A DNA stretch of 45,176 nt from a virus, in the IMG/VR virus record IMGVR_UViG_3300012920_000076, positions 1 to 45,176 of that record. One strand, 5' to 3'. Under the pieces are notes generated by a model that had not been told where the DNA came from, did no database searches, and saw only the letters and a list, made by a program, of their open reading frames with translations. The position numbers were made by a program, and so were the translations under genes. Shown in pieces: positions 33,454 through 41,538 of this stretch (position 1 is its first letter; every line of letters starts with the position of its first letter).

Positions 33454-34814
33454 CAATAGAGACTGAGACACCCAATGACTACAACGCAGAGAGAGGCGTA
33501 CTTGCCTCCTGCATAGTTGACCCCGACTGTATCGGAAGAGCAGTTGATCGAAACATAAAAGCGGAAACATTCTTCCACCCCAGCCATCGCGTGATATACA
33601 GCGCAATGGAGGGGATGTGGGAAGATGGGATTGATATTGATGAGCTTTCCCTTATGGAAAAACTCAAGTCGAGAGGATTCCTTGATGAGGTTGGAGGATT
33701 TGCTGGAGTAAACGCATTGAGTTCAACAGTTGAGACTTCTCTGCACTTCGATATGTGGGCTGAGATAATTGAGGGCCACTACTCCAGAAGAAGACTGCAA
33801 ACTCTGTGCATGCAGACTATTGACGGAATAAGGGAGCAGAAGATTGAAGTCGGGAAGCTGGTTGAGACGCTGGATAATGAAATACTGAGTCTTACCAAGG
33901 AAAGGTTTAAGGCAGAATACTTCTTTGATTCAATGTCTGCGGTAGGAATTGGAAAGAAGTCCATTGATGAGAGAATTGCATCCAAGGGGAAGATTGGCGT
34001 TCCGCTGGGCATGCCATCTCTTGACTTCAAGCTGAAGGGATTCAAGAAGGCTGAGATGACTTTATTGGCTGCAAGGCCGAGCGTTGGTAAAACAGCATTC
34101 TCACTTCATTGCTTAAGGGAAGCTGCAGTAACGAACAGGATTCCGACTCTGTATATGAGCATTGAGATGTCCACGGCATCTTTAATGACGAGGCTGATAC
34201 AAGCCATGTCGAATGTGCCTCTCAACATTATGGAGCAGGGCTTGATAAATGAGAATCAACAGAAAGCGATAGATACCGCACAAGCTCAGTTGAAGAATGC
34301 GCCATTCTGGGTTGATGAGACTCCATCTCCAAGTGTGGCTCAGATACGAGCTAGGGCTAGGCGAATGAAGGCAAGCCAGAATTTGGGCTTACTGATAATT
34401 GACTATCTGCAGTTGATTTCTGCCCGTGATCCGAGGGTCCAGCGAGAGCAACAAGTTGCTGAAATGTCTACTTCGTTAAAGAATTTAGCAAAGGAGCTTG
34501 ACATCCCCATCCTCTTGCTTTGTCAGTTGAATCGACAAAGTGAGATTAACTCTAGAGCACCGAAATTAAGTGATTTACGTGAGAGCGGACAACTGGAACA
34601 GGATTGCGATGTTTGCCTTATGCTCTGGAGGCCCGATGTAGAAGAAGAGAGAAAAGTTCAATGCGATGTAACGAAAAACAGGAATGGGCAAGTAGGATCA
34701 GCTCTGATGAATTTCGAGAAGTGCGTACAAAGATTTACCCCTTACGAAGAGATCTGTGACGATGAGGGGAATTACTACACAGAAGATAACAAACAACCAA
34801 GGTTCGGAAAATGA
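33450..34814 (+). CDS. dnaB: DnaB-like replicative helicase, 454 aa
   Basis: Domain order matches DnaB: an N-terminal helical domain (ERGVLASCIVDPDCIGRAVD), a linker, then a RecA-type ATPase with Walker A at 208-215 (ARPSVGKT), Walker B around 314-320 (GLLIIDYLQLI) and the downstream LCQLNRQSE region. Its length is standard. It unwinds DNA 5'->3' at the phage fork. It overlaps the probable loader gene by 4 bp and SSB by 4 bp, forming a replisome cassette. Confidence 0.95.
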   Translation: MTIETETPNDYNAERGVLASCIVDPDCIGRAVDRNIKAETFFHPSHRVIYSAMEGMWEDGIDIDELSLMEKLKSRGFLDEVGGFAGVNALSSTVETSLHFDMWAEIIEGHYSRRRLQTLCMQTIDGIREQKIEVGKLVETLDNEILSLTKERFKAEYFFDSMSAVGIGKKSIDERIASKGKIGVPLGMPSLDFKLKGFKKAEMTLLAARPSVGKTAFSLHCLREAAVTNRIPTLYMSIEMSTASLMTRLIQAMSNVPLNIMEQGLINENQQKAIDTAQAQLKNAPFWVDETPSPSVAQIRARARRMKASQNLGLLIIDYLQLISARDPRVQREQQVAEMSTSLKNLAKELDIPILLLCQLNRQSEINSRAPKLSDLRESGQLEQDCDVCLMLWRPDVEEERKVQCDVTKNRNGQVGSALMNFEKCVQRFTPYEEICDDEGNYYTEDNKQPRFGK

Positions 34815-35161
34815 GAGGACTAGCTAAGTCTACTATCACTGGAAACCTTACTGGAGACCCCGAGATTCGGGAAGTCTCCGCTAAGGGTGAAACAATAAAG
34901 AAAGCGGAGTTTAGTATCGCAGTTAATACCAAGAAAGAGGGTGATGCCTTTTTCTTTCGTTGCGAAGCATGGCGAGGGCTTGCTGATGTGGCGGCGATGG
35001 CAAAAAAGGGCGAGCCAGTCCTTGTAACTTGCGACATCGTTCAAAGCACATGGCAAGACAAGGAAGGGAATAATCGCCGTGATGACCGACATAGAGTTGA
35101 CGAGTTCCGTTTTTTAGGTCAAAAAAATAATGCGGGAGGCGAAGGCGATCCTCCGTTTTAG
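34811..35161 (+). CDS. ssb: Single-stranded DNA-binding protein, 116 aa
   Basis: The sequence has the OB-fold SSB layout: STITGNLTGDPEIREVSAKG, AEFSIAVNTKK, FFFRCEAWRGLADVAAMAKKG, VLVTCDIVQSTW. It ends acidic-hydrophobic (GEGDPPF), like the DDIPF tip that recruits replication partners. It protects exposed single strands during replication and recombination. It overlaps the DnaB stop by 4 bp. Confidence 0.9.
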   Translation: MRGLAKSTITGNLTGDPEIREVSAKGETIKKAEFSIAVNTKKEGDAFFFRCEAWRGLADVAAMAKKGEPVLVTCDIVQSTWQDKEGNNRRDDRHRVDEFRFLGQKNNAGGEGDPPF

Positions 35162-35186
35162 GACTAGGGTAATCGCCGCCCTTCTT

Positions 35187-35393
35187 ATGAATCGTCCTAA
35201 AAGTCAGAGCTGGTGGCAAGAGACCAAACAAATGGTTGACGAAGGCTGGTTGCACTTTTGGGCTAAGAGGGGCGGCGTTCCTCAATCTGATTCATCATTT
35301 AATTATGGGAAAGGAAATAAAATTGACAGAAGTAGGGATAGTACCAAACGGAAACGACCCAAAAAAGTGGGACGTAAGAACAATAATCGGTAA
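35187..35393 (+). CDS. Possible small basic protein, 68 aa, overlapping the next gene
   Basis: From the ATG at 35187 the frame encodes a Trp-rich start (KSQSWWQETKQMVDEGWLHF) and a Lys/Arg-rich end (KRKRPKKVGRKNNNR). The last 29 codons overlap the 85-aa gene in another frame and may be a passive shadow there. The Trp-rich part looks protein-like. I cannot exclude that the two are alternative or frameshift-linked products. Confidence 0.4.
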   Translation: MNRPKSQSWWQETKQMVDEGWLHFWAKRGGVPQSDSSFNYGKGNKIDRSRDSTKRKRPKKVGRKNNNR

Positions 35394-35562
35394 CTGGGGA
35401 ATCATAGGAGATCGACACCTTAAAGGTGAGAAAGAGTTCCCAGCGGAGAGTAAAAGCCTTACTCTAGAAGAAGCATTGGAAGCCAGAGATAAATGGCAGG
35501 TGTTTTTTAACAAGCAAGATGAACGACTTATAAGGAGCGCAAGAAAGAAATGGAAACATTAG
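35305..35562 (+). CDS. Small hypothetical protein, 85 aa
   Basis: I chose the ATG at 35305 (MGKEIKLTEVGIVPNGNDPK) because the longer frame runs through the neighbour. It looks like a compact alpha/beta domain with a C-terminal helix (LEARDKWQVFFNKQDERLIRS) and basic end. It is followed by a 13-bp overlap with the MazZ-like gene. Not recognised. Confidence 0.5.
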   Translation: MGKEIKLTEVGIVPNGNDPKKWDVRTIIGNWGIIGDRHLKGEKEFPAESKSLTLEEALEARDKWQVFFNKQDERLIRSARKKWKH

Positions 35563-35960
35563 GTGAAAAACAATGGCTGATGGAAACCGCCATGAAGAAG
35601 GCTATAGCAAAACGTGGTCGTGGTAGGCCCAAGGGAAGTAAGAACAAGGTTAAGGTTGATCCCAAAGTGGCAGAAGGTAAGAAGAAGACTCCATTGGAGT
35701 TACTGCCTCCTGAGTTTAACAAGCAGGTAGCTAAAGCTCTTGCTATAGGCGCCAATAAATATGGGCCTTGGAATTGGAGAAAGAACGGAGTTTCTGCATC
35801 AACATATATCGGTGCAATAAGGCGCCACCTAGATAGCTGGATGGATGGTAACGACCTTGATAAGGAGTCTAAGGTTAGTCACCTTGCTCATATCGCTGCA
35901 ACTTGCGCTGTACTAATAGATGCAGAACAAGCTGGTAAATTAAAAGACGACCGCCCATGA
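35550..35960 (+). CDS. MazZ/DUF5664-like dATP/dGTP diphosphohydrolase, 136 aa
   Basis: Residues about 45-125 carry the family pattern: KTPLELLPPEFNKQVAKAL, GANKYGPWNWRKNG, AIRRHLDSWMDGNDLDKES and HLAHIAATCAVLI. MazZ proteins hydrolyse dATP/dGTP to monophosphates and, in 2-aminoadenine phages, work with PurZ. No PurZ or modified-base polymerase is visible here. The N-terminus (KRGRGRPKGSKNKVK) is an AT-hook-like DNA-binding motif, unusual for such an enzyme. The gene follows the replisome genes. Confidence 0.75.
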   Translation: METLGEKQWLMETAMKKAIAKRGRGRPKGSKNKVKVDPKVAEGKKKTPLELLPPEFNKQVAKALAIGANKYGPWNWRKNGVSASTYIGAIRRHLDSWMDGNDLDKESKVSHLAHIAATCAVLIDAEQAGKLKDDRP

Positions 35961-36361
35961 CGGACATCAAGGATGTGCTGTATAGGAGGGATGGGGATGA
36001 CTTTTATCCAGTAGGTATTGATGCGAGTAAGCTTAACCTTGGAGATGGGCAGTATCAGATTACTGTGACTACCAAGGGCAACTCTATAAATGTACTGCAA
36101 GAGGATTTAGATATTGAGTCAGCAGCTATTGAGGTTCGTGATGCACTCAAAGACTTTAGGGAAACAGTTACCAAAGCGATGCATGAGGCTAGTAAGTTGC
36201 GTCCCTATAAAAGAATGCCAGCGAGATTTATGAAGGCATACGCTAAGATGTGTAGCGAACTAGGCGATGATGTACCAGCGATGTTTGAGTATGCCACTAT
36301 AGAGGAGATAGTGTGTAGGGGCATAGCTGCAATGATCCCCGATGAAGATAACACCTTTTGA
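35957..36361 (+). CDS. Hypothetical protein, 134 aa
   Basis: The N-terminal 45 residues are beta-like (YRRDGDDFYPVGIDASKLNL), the rest helical (SAAIEVRDALKDFRETVTKAM; RFMKAYAKMCSELGDDV). It is acidic and soluble with no recognised motif. It overlaps the MazZ-like gene by 4 bp and the SWIM gene by 20 bp. Confidence 0.55.
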   Translation: MTDIKDVLYRRDGDDFYPVGIDASKLNLGDGQYQITVTTKGNSINVLQEDLDIESAAIEVRDALKDFRETVTKAMHEASKLRPYKRMPARFMKAYAKMCSELGDDVPAMFEYATIEEIVCRGIAAMIPDEDNTF

Positions 36362-36566
36362 CTCACCCTATCGTTTTTTAGTTGCAAGTATGACTAATCC
36401 CAGCAATGTGCATCTGGTTGACTTGGAAGAATACGATGGATATGGAGAATGCTCTTGCGAATATTTCAACTTTAATATTCGCCCGAAACTAGAACAAAAT
36501 ATACAACCCAAAAAACAATGTCGTCACCTACGGACAGTAAAACAGAAGCTGAAATACCACAAATGA
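36342..36566 (+). CDS. SWIM-type zinc-finger protein, 74 aa
   Basis: Residues C37-x-C39 (ECSCEYF) and C60-x-H62 (QCRHL) match the CxC...CxH pattern of SWIM domains, with an expected strand before it (YRFLVASMTNPSNVHLVDL). SWIM domains bind zinc and often contact DNA or proteins. As a stand-alone small protein it might regulate recombination or transcription. It overlaps both neighbours by 20-50 bp. Confidence 0.65.
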   Translation: MKITPFDSPYRFLVASMTNPSNVHLVDLEEYDGYGECSCEYFNFNIRPKLEQNIQPKKQCRHLRTVKQKLKYHK

Positions 36567-36745
36567 GCCTAGAGGAGAAGAAGAAGCAAATTCTTCAAGG
36601 TTTTCGTGGTGTATCAGATCACTACAAGAACGCAGCAGCTGCACTAGACGCATATGCAACATGGTTTGAAAGCCAGAATGCAACTGAAGCTGCTGTTCAA
36701 ATGCAAGTAGAGATACTGCAGTCATTACATGCAAAACTTAGTTAA
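36518..36745 (+). CDS. Small helical protein, 75 aa
   Basis: Residues about 15-75 form amphipathic helices (EEKKKQILQGFRGVSDHYKN, then AALDAYATWFESQNATEAAV). It is soluble and acidic. It overlaps the SWIM gene by 49 bp and the next gene by 1 base. Not recognised. Confidence 0.5.
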   Translation: MSSPTDSKTEAEIPQMSLEEKKKQILQGFRGVSDHYKNAAAALDAYATWFESQNATEAAVQMQVEILQSLHAKLS

Positions 36746-36951
36746 TGCTTAAGTCTTTCGTAAACTTGCGTGGTCAGTGGATTAATCTAGACGACTGCGT
36801 TGTACAAAACATATCCGAAGACATGTTTGGTGAGGATGTGGTAGAGTACAAGTACGAAGGAGAGACGCATACGGCTAAGGTTGTGTTACGAGAAGGGAGT
36901 AGCGGTGAGAAAGCTATACGAGACGAAGGAGACCTTGAGCGAAGAGCTTGA
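36745..36951 (+). CDS. Small hypothetical protein, 68 aa
   Basis: The N-terminal part is beta-like (NLRGQWINLDDCVVQNI, VEYKYEGETHTAKVVL) with a charged end. Its last 47 bp overlap the nuclease-like gene in another frame. It is coupled to the preceding gene by a one-base overlap. Not recognised. Confidence 0.45.
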   Translation: MLKSFVNLRGQWINLDDCVVQNISEDMFGEDVVEYKYEGETHTAKVVLREGSSGEKAIRDEGDLERRA

Positions 36952-37321
36952 GGTGATGGAAGTCTTTGCTGATAAGTTTAAGCTAGAGTTCAGAAAGATG
37001 CCTATCCAGTATAGGCTGGACTTTGCTCTTATGCGTAAGGGCCAGAGCAACATATTCGGTATGGCCGAAATTAGATGCAGGTCTGGAACTTGGTATCCGA
37101 CTCTACTTGTTAGCCTTCAGAAGTTGATGCACATGGACGAATACAGTAAATTCGGTATCCGATGTGTGCTTGTCTTAAAAATAGAAGGCAATGTGTATTA
37201 CTGGCCTTACAGCAACTTTAGCGAGTACGATATAGGCTGGGGTGGAAGGAATATCCCAAGGGATGACCAAGACTCAGAGCCTGTTGTGCATATACCAAGA
37301 TCAGCCTTCAAGGCTATATGA
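36905..37321 (+). CDS. Putative restriction-endonuclease-fold (PD-(D/E)XK-like) protein, 138 aa
   Basis: A compact alpha/beta sequence has the pattern YRLDFALM, then about 12 residues, then GMAEIRCR, then helix. That resembles the D...(D/E)xK core with Arg in place of the usual Lys. The C-terminus contains YYWPYSNFSEYDIG. It may be a Holliday-junction, repair or restriction-like enzyme, or a degenerate non-catalytic member. I chose the GTG at 36905 with AGGGAG about 6 nt upstream instead of the TTG at 36881. It converges with the HNH gene (8-bp overlap). Confidence 0.55.
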   Translation: MRKLYETKETLSEELEVMEVFADKFKLEFRKMPIQYRLDFALMRKGQSNIFGMAEIRCRSGTWYPTLLVSLQKLMHMDEYSKFGIRCVLVLKIEGNVYYWPYSNFSEYDIGWGGRNIPRDDQDSEPVVHIPRSAFKAI

Positions 37322-37592
37322 GGTATCCGTTTTCTCTGGCCCAACGAGGATGCCTATGTATCTCCTCGTGACACACCCTGCATGTGGGCAACCAAGTCTT
37401 ATCATTTAGATAATTCTTGCCCCGACCTGCCATATGATGAACGTCTGTGGCTGACTTCTGGTTGCACACTTGGCAACGGGGGTAGCTCTTGAGGAAGCTC
37501 AATCGGAGTGTACTGTACTGCTTCGCTTCCTCCTCCCGCTTCTTCGACATCCGACGAAGCGGTGTTTTCCTCCTCAATGGAGTTCGTTTCAT
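37314..37592 (-). CDS. HNH endonuclease, 92 aa
   Basis: It begins with basic RTPLRRKTPLRR, then CQVC, then DVHHMAGRGKNY and later CRVCHEEIHRHP. This CxxC...DVHH...N...CxxC-H layout is a compact HNH/zinc nuclease. Such enzymes cut DNA in packaging, recombination or exclusion. It ends the second leftward block and meets the plus-strand genes end to end. A second minus-strand frame covering it (37402-37608) is treated as a shadow. Confidence 0.85.
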   Translation of the reverse strand: MKRTPLRRKTPLRRMSKKREEEAKQYSTLRLSFLKSYPRCQVCNQKSATDVHHMAGRGKNYLNDKTWLPTCRVCHEEIHRHPRWARENGYLI

Positions 37593-37667
37593 CTTGATCG
37601 CTTGCCATTTTTAAGCTTGAAAGGTTTGGGTGTACCAAAGCTCTGCTCAATAAGCCCTCGCTTTATT

Positions 37668-38093
37668 TCAGCTTGGCGCTTTTTTCGAGCGACTTCTTGT
37701 TCGTTTATTTTCTTTAGTGTCTTCAGGTCCCACATCGTTCTCTTCCTTCTTTAAGTGGTGTTCGATATTGTGCATATCAACGACCTTTTCAAGTGTAAGT
37801 TCTACAATTTTATCATTGGGAACAAACCTCCATCTAACCTCGCCGTTCTGCCGTATTTGAAATACTGTTGTTCTCAATCCGATGCTACTTATGATTGCGC
37901 GTTTGCCCTCAAGTAGGCATTCATCGCCTACACTCCATGTAGGACTAGCATAGAATGAAATACCTGCTGCAAGTTTAGCTAGGAAGTCTTTTATTAGCAT
38001 CCAGCAAACCAGTGAAAGCCCCACCCATATTAGGTGTTGTAAGTAGTCCTTTAGGTAGGCATCTATTGGGTTAGTCTCCATATTTCCAGCCAA
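37668..38093 (-). CDS. One-TM MscS-like membrane protein, 141 aa
   Basis: A transmembrane helix at about residues 20-36 (LIWVGLSLVCWMLIK) is followed by a beta domain reading TWSVGDECLLEGKRAIISSI, GLRTTVFQI and WRFVPNDKIVELTLEKV. That is the MscS beta-domain pattern (vGD...G.v..IglR.T.....G....vPN..i). A Lys/Arg-rich cytoplasmic tail (KENKRTRSRSKKAPS) ends the protein. Full MscS has three TMs and about 280 residues; this resembles a minimal single-TM version. It could gate or perturb the host membrane, or merely reuse the fold. Confidence 0.7.
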   Translation of the reverse strand: MAGNMETNPIDAYLKDYLQHLIWVGLSLVCWMLIKDFLAKLAAGISFYASPTWSVGDECLLEGKRAIISSIGLRTTVFQIRQNGEVRWRFVPNDKIVELTLEKVVDMHNIEHHLKKEENDVGPEDTKENKRTRSRSKKAPS

Positions 38094-38382
38094 ACCTTTC
38101 TCCTAAATTAGTTCTGCCCCAGCATTGATTGCCTTGCATGTTACTGTATGGAGTGTAACAACCGCATCCCATGTCTGTACCCCAAGGGCGACATCTCTTG
38201 AGTTGCGGATCAAATACTGGACATTCATAACAAGTACGCATTCTACGCTTCCACTCTGCTGACTCAATAGGATTCTTTATAACTTTAAATGCTTGGCAAA
38301 GCATTCGGAAGAGCCTTTTAGGTGAAGGCTTCGTCACCTTGATAACCTCTACCCACTCCCTAATGCGCTTGGTGTTAAACAT
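38071..38382 (-). CDS. Small cysteine-cluster protein, 103 aa
   Basis: The core has six cysteines: RTCYECPVFDPQLKRC, then MGCGCYTPYSN, then QCWGRTNL. This pattern (CxxCp.....C...gCGCy......C) is a small zinc-binding type frequent in phage genomes. The N-terminus is basic (VIKVTKPSPKRLFRMLCQAF). It overlaps the MscS-like start by 23 bp and shares TAATG with the next gene. The function is unknown. Confidence 0.6.
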   Translation of the reverse strand: MFNTKRIREWVEVIKVTKPSPKRLFRMLCQAFKVIKNPIESAEWKRRMRTCYECPVFDPQLKRCRPWGTDMGCGCYTPYSNMQGNQCWGRTNLGERFGWKYGD

Positions 38383-40841
38383 TAAATTCCACCCATAGCC
38401 CTAAATCGTTGCAGATCTTCGGCACTCATATCCTCCATGGGAGGAGCTTTGTAGGGTTCGGTAAAGGCACCAGACTCTTCCAGTATGTCATAGAGTAGCA
38501 TTACTCCGCCAGTAGGGCCGCCTAACTTAAGAACCTTCTGTACTTGCTTAAAAAGCTTAGGGTTAGACGCAAGTTTTGTTCTTAGCTTATAAAGCTTATC
38601 GCCAGTCCACTGTCTAGTCTTAGACATATCACCTACCTTAGCTAGTCTTTCGGTAGCAATCTTTCTGGTCTTATTAATTTGTCCTTGTCGCCTCTTGTTA
38701 AATTTCCTCTCCTGAGGCGATAATTTTTTGCCAGAAGATTTTTGCGTTTGTTCTGGTTTGGTTTTATCTAACTCATCAACTAGCTCTTGAATGGTTTCTT
38801 TACTTGAAGCCATACTTATTCTCTGTCTAAGCCTTTTAGCTTCAGAGGGAGGAAATTCGTTCAGCTTTTTATTTAGATAGGCTGACCCGCCAGCAATTGC
38901 TCCAGCAGTTAAATTCCTAAGTATGCTACCGTCCCCGCCGTCATCCTCAGGAATCGCTATATCCTCTGAAGGTGCTAGTGGGCTTCTTGTGTCTACATTA
39001 AGAGCTTGGTCTGTTGTGTCTGCATCAAGACCCAAGGGCGACATTCCTTCTCCAGTAGGGGGAACTAGAGGGTTAGGGATGTCATAGATTGGATTTCCAT
39101 TTTCATCAATTGGCATGTCTGGCTCAATTGGAACGAAGACAGGATTTCCATCTTGGTCTGTTTCCATGGACATACCTTCGGGAACTATTGGAAATGTATT
39201 AGCCTTTATACCTTCTTTAGAATCCCCATATCCAAATCGAGTATCAGCCTCTATGCCTCTTTTGGACATACCAGATCCAACTTGATTTTGTAATGCGTTC
39301 CTTCGGTCTATTAAATCGTTATACTGCTCGCTAAATTCAGTAACAGAAATCTCCCCGCTTTGCAGTTGATTACTAATGGCCTCTAGTCTTTCTTCTACCG
39401 CTATTAATTCATCAATGTTTTGTGTCGCTTGCGCTTCGGGTGACCTAGTATCTGCCACTACAGTACCAGAGGTACCACTTCCTACAAGTGGGTTTGCCTC
39501 AAGAGCATCAAAGTCTGCATTAGGTATGCGTGGTCCCTCAAGAGCATCAAAGTCTGCATTAGGGCTTAAGGTGTTTGCCCCTACGATTCCGCTAACTCCC
39601 GAGCCCGTAGGCATTGTGTTTGCCGTTATGGTGCCACTAACTGCACTTCCTCTTAATACAGGGTTTGACTCTGCGGCTTCTTGCCTTACTGCCTGCTCTG
39701 CTGCTGGGCCACCCATTTGTCTTGCCGCTTGTGCAGCTGCCTCTACTTGCTCTGGGGTTCCGTTTGCAGCTGCATCTATTAAGTCATTTGCGTCTTGCTC
39801 TGGATTGACTGAGTAGGCTGGGGTTCCGTCAGGATTATTATAAAGAGGCCCTCCATTGGGTGCGTACTTACGGGTTCCATCTGGATTGAGGGCGGGTGTG
39901 TATCCTTGGGGTAGTAATATATCATCAGCGGGCTCAGGAGGTATCTTGAGGTTTCTGGGATCTTTGGCCATTTCCCTAGCCATATCCAATGCCCTTTGCG
40001 ATTCACTAACCCCCCTGCTCAGCTCGCTCAACTCGTCAATATCTTCTAGCTCTCTCTTTTGATCCTCTAGGCGTTCTCTTGCGGTAGCAGCATCACCTTC
40101 TGGCGTTTGAATGCTTTTAAGAGCTGCGTCTATTTCGGTAGTGTCAAGCGTAGGAACACCAGTTACAGACGCTCCACTAGGTGTTTCCGCACCTGTCAAG
40201 GGGTTGGTCCCTTGATCTGACCTCTTATCTTGCCACTTGTTAGGATCGGGTGGCTGAGGTTCAGCAAAAGGATCAACCGCTGGCGTTGCTGGCATTGCTG
40301 GCGTTGCTGGCGTTGCTACTGGCTGTGCCGATTGTGGTCTTACTTGATTTGTCCTGCGACTAAAGATGTCACCAACTCCATGTATCAATCCACCAAAGTC
40401 ATCCATTAGTGGAGAGGCAAGCTGGGCCAATGTGAATACGCCTCTATCTCCTCTCCCGTATGGGTCTAGCGAATCTGCAATATTTCCTGCTTTAGCTAGA
40501 AAATCAATTGCTGGCCTGACCTGCTGACCAAGTAACCCAAGTGACCTACTCCCGAAGATGCGCGGATCGTCGCTTGGTACAAACGGAGGAGTACCGCCAG
40601 CAGATGTGTATGCTGGTCCCGCAGGCTGTGGGGGCATACCCGCGTCCATGACCATACTATCAATAGCATCTAGCGTCTCTGGCCTCATGTACGAGGTATT
40701 GCCGTACCTTGGGGCATTTAATACTCCCCCAGCAACATTACCTAGCGTATCAAGTACAGGTATTCCATCCGTAAGGTTGTCTATAGTATTGCCAACAAAC
40801 CCTAGTGTGTTGGTAACAGGGGAGAGTAGTTGCTGTAGCAT
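38382..40841 (-). CDS. Low-complexity ejection-like/virion protein, 819 aa
   Basis: The N-terminus has hydrophobic Gly-rich segments (MLQQLLSPVTNTLGFVGNTI). The middle is Pro/Asp/Glu/Ala-rich disordered sequence with repeats of GSG(V/M/T)S-G...A(N/D)T and PNADFDALE. The last 180 residues are basic and helical (EAKRLRQRISMASSKETIQE; LSPQERKFNKRRQGQINKTR) with a short hydrophobic GGPTGGVMLLYDIL segment. Such mixed disordered and amphipathic proteins are typical of ejected or internal virion proteins. No catalytic motif is visible. The class is inferred. Confidence 0.5.
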   Translation of the reverse strand: MLQQLLSPVTNTLGFVGNTIDNLTDGIPVLDTLGNVAGGVLNAPRYGNTSYMRPETLDAIDSMVMDAGMPPQPAGPAYTSAGGTPPFVPSDDPRIFGSRSLGLLGQQVRPAIDFLAKAGNIADSLDPYGRGDRGVFTLAQLASPLMDDFGGLIHGVGDIFSRRTNQVRPQSAQPVATPATPAMPATPAVDPFAEPQPPDPNKWQDKRSDQGTNPLTGAETPSGASVTGVPTLDTTEIDAALKSIQTPEGDAATARERLEDQKRELEDIDELSELSRGVSESQRALDMAREMAKDPRNLKIPPEPADDILLPQGYTPALNPDGTRKYAPNGGPLYNNPDGTPAYSVNPEQDANDLIDAAANGTPEQVEAAAQAARQMGGPAAEQAVRQEAAESNPVLRGSAVSGTITANTMPTGSGVSGIVGANTLSPNADFDALEGPRIPNADFDALEANPLVGSGTSGTVVADTRSPEAQATQNIDELIAVEERLEAISNQLQSGEISVTEFSEQYNDLIDRRNALQNQVGSGMSKRGIEADTRFGYGDSKEGIKANTFPIVPEGMSMETDQDGNPVFVPIEPDMPIDENGNPIYDIPNPLVPPTGEGMSPLGLDADTTDQALNVDTRSPLAPSEDIAIPEDDGGDGSILRNLTAGAIAGGSAYLNKKLNEFPPSEAKRLRQRISMASSKETIQELVDELDKTKPEQTQKSSGKKLSPQERKFNKRRQGQINKTRKIATERLAKVGDMSKTRQWTGDKLYKLRTKLASNPKLFKQVQKVLKLGGPTGGVMLLYDILEESGAFTEPYKAPPMEDMSAEDLQRFRAMGGI
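39497..39563 (-). repeat. 28-bp direct repeat, 39-bp period, coding a 13-aa repeat
   Basis: CCTCAAGAGCATCAAAGTCT(...)AGG occurs at 39497-39524 and again at 39536-39563 with no differences in 28 bp. It encodes PNADFDALEGPRI followed by PNADFDALEANPL. The identity suggests recent duplication. Confidence 0.8.
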
Positions 40842-40845
40842 CGGA

Positions 40846-41538
40846 CTATGATAAGCGCGGGGCTTGTATAGGTGCTATTGATCCATTGAACTGACCTACT
40901 GGGAGTGGTTGATCGGGGCCGTTTAGGGCGGACACGACTTGAGATACCTTCTGTACTTGATCTAAGACTGATGGATCGGCGGTGGCTGGCATGGGTTGCT
41001 GGAAGCCAGATTGAGTGGCTGGAGGATTGACTTTAAATGCTTCCGCAGCAATTGATGCGGGTGGTTGATATGCTCTTGCTCCTGCCATTGGGTCAGAAGG
41101 TTGAGAGTTATATAAATTACCTTGCTCGTCTACTCTGGTTGTGTCCGCAAATGGATCAACAGCACTTGGGTTGTTTGTGGCTGGAGCTTCTCCTCCTTTT
41201 GGAAATAATTGACCTAGTAGGCCCATTCGGTCTCCGATTCTATCAAGCGCTGATCCGCCTCTATTGAATAGGCCGCCAACGCCACCAGTTATATCTGTGA
41301 CAGCTTTTCCAAGCCCAAGACCGCCCTTGCCTAATACAGGAAGCTTACTTAGCAAGCCACCAGCCATGCCTCCAAGGCCACTAAGTCCAGTACCTAATGC
41401 AGAGCCAATTGTCCCAGCACCACCTAACACGCTACCTAGTATGGGTGCTAGAAAATTGAGAAATGGCATCATGGAAATTTCCATGAGTGCTTGCTGTGAG
41501 TTCCAAGGATTTTTAAAGAGATGCAATAAGGATTTCAT
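40846..41538 (-). CDS. Gly-rich hydrophobic virion-like protein, 230 aa
   Basis: The N-terminal third is strikingly hydrophobic and Gly-rich (FLNFLAPILGSVLGGAGTIG, then ALGTGLSGLGGMAGGLL), which can insert into membranes. The C-terminal half is Pro/Gln-rich (PATQSGFQQPMPATADPSVL). Ejection proteins that open a channel can look like this. The ATG at 41538 is predicted to be the first transcribed nucleotide (see the promoter at 41545). An internal start around residue 19-24 would keep the hydrophobic core. Confidence 0.5.
   Translation of the reverse strand: MKSLLHLFKNPWNSQQALMEISMMPFLNFLAPILGSVLGGAGTIGSALGTGLSGLGGMAGGLLSKLPVLGKGGLGLGKAVTDITGGVGGLFNRGGSALDRIGDRMGLLGQLFPKGGEAPATNNPSAVDPFADTTRVDEQGNLYNSQPSDPMAGARAYQPPASIAAEAFKVNPPATQSGFQQPMPATADPSVLDQVQKVSQVVSALNGPDQPLPVGQFNGSIAPIQAPRLS

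Noticed and set aside
37402-37608. Minus-strand ORF (MASDQDETNSIEEENTA...) overlapping the HNH gene
   Set aside because: It mirrors the HNH reading frame, which has clear catalytic motifs. The acidic Pro-rich sequence is explained as a shadow.
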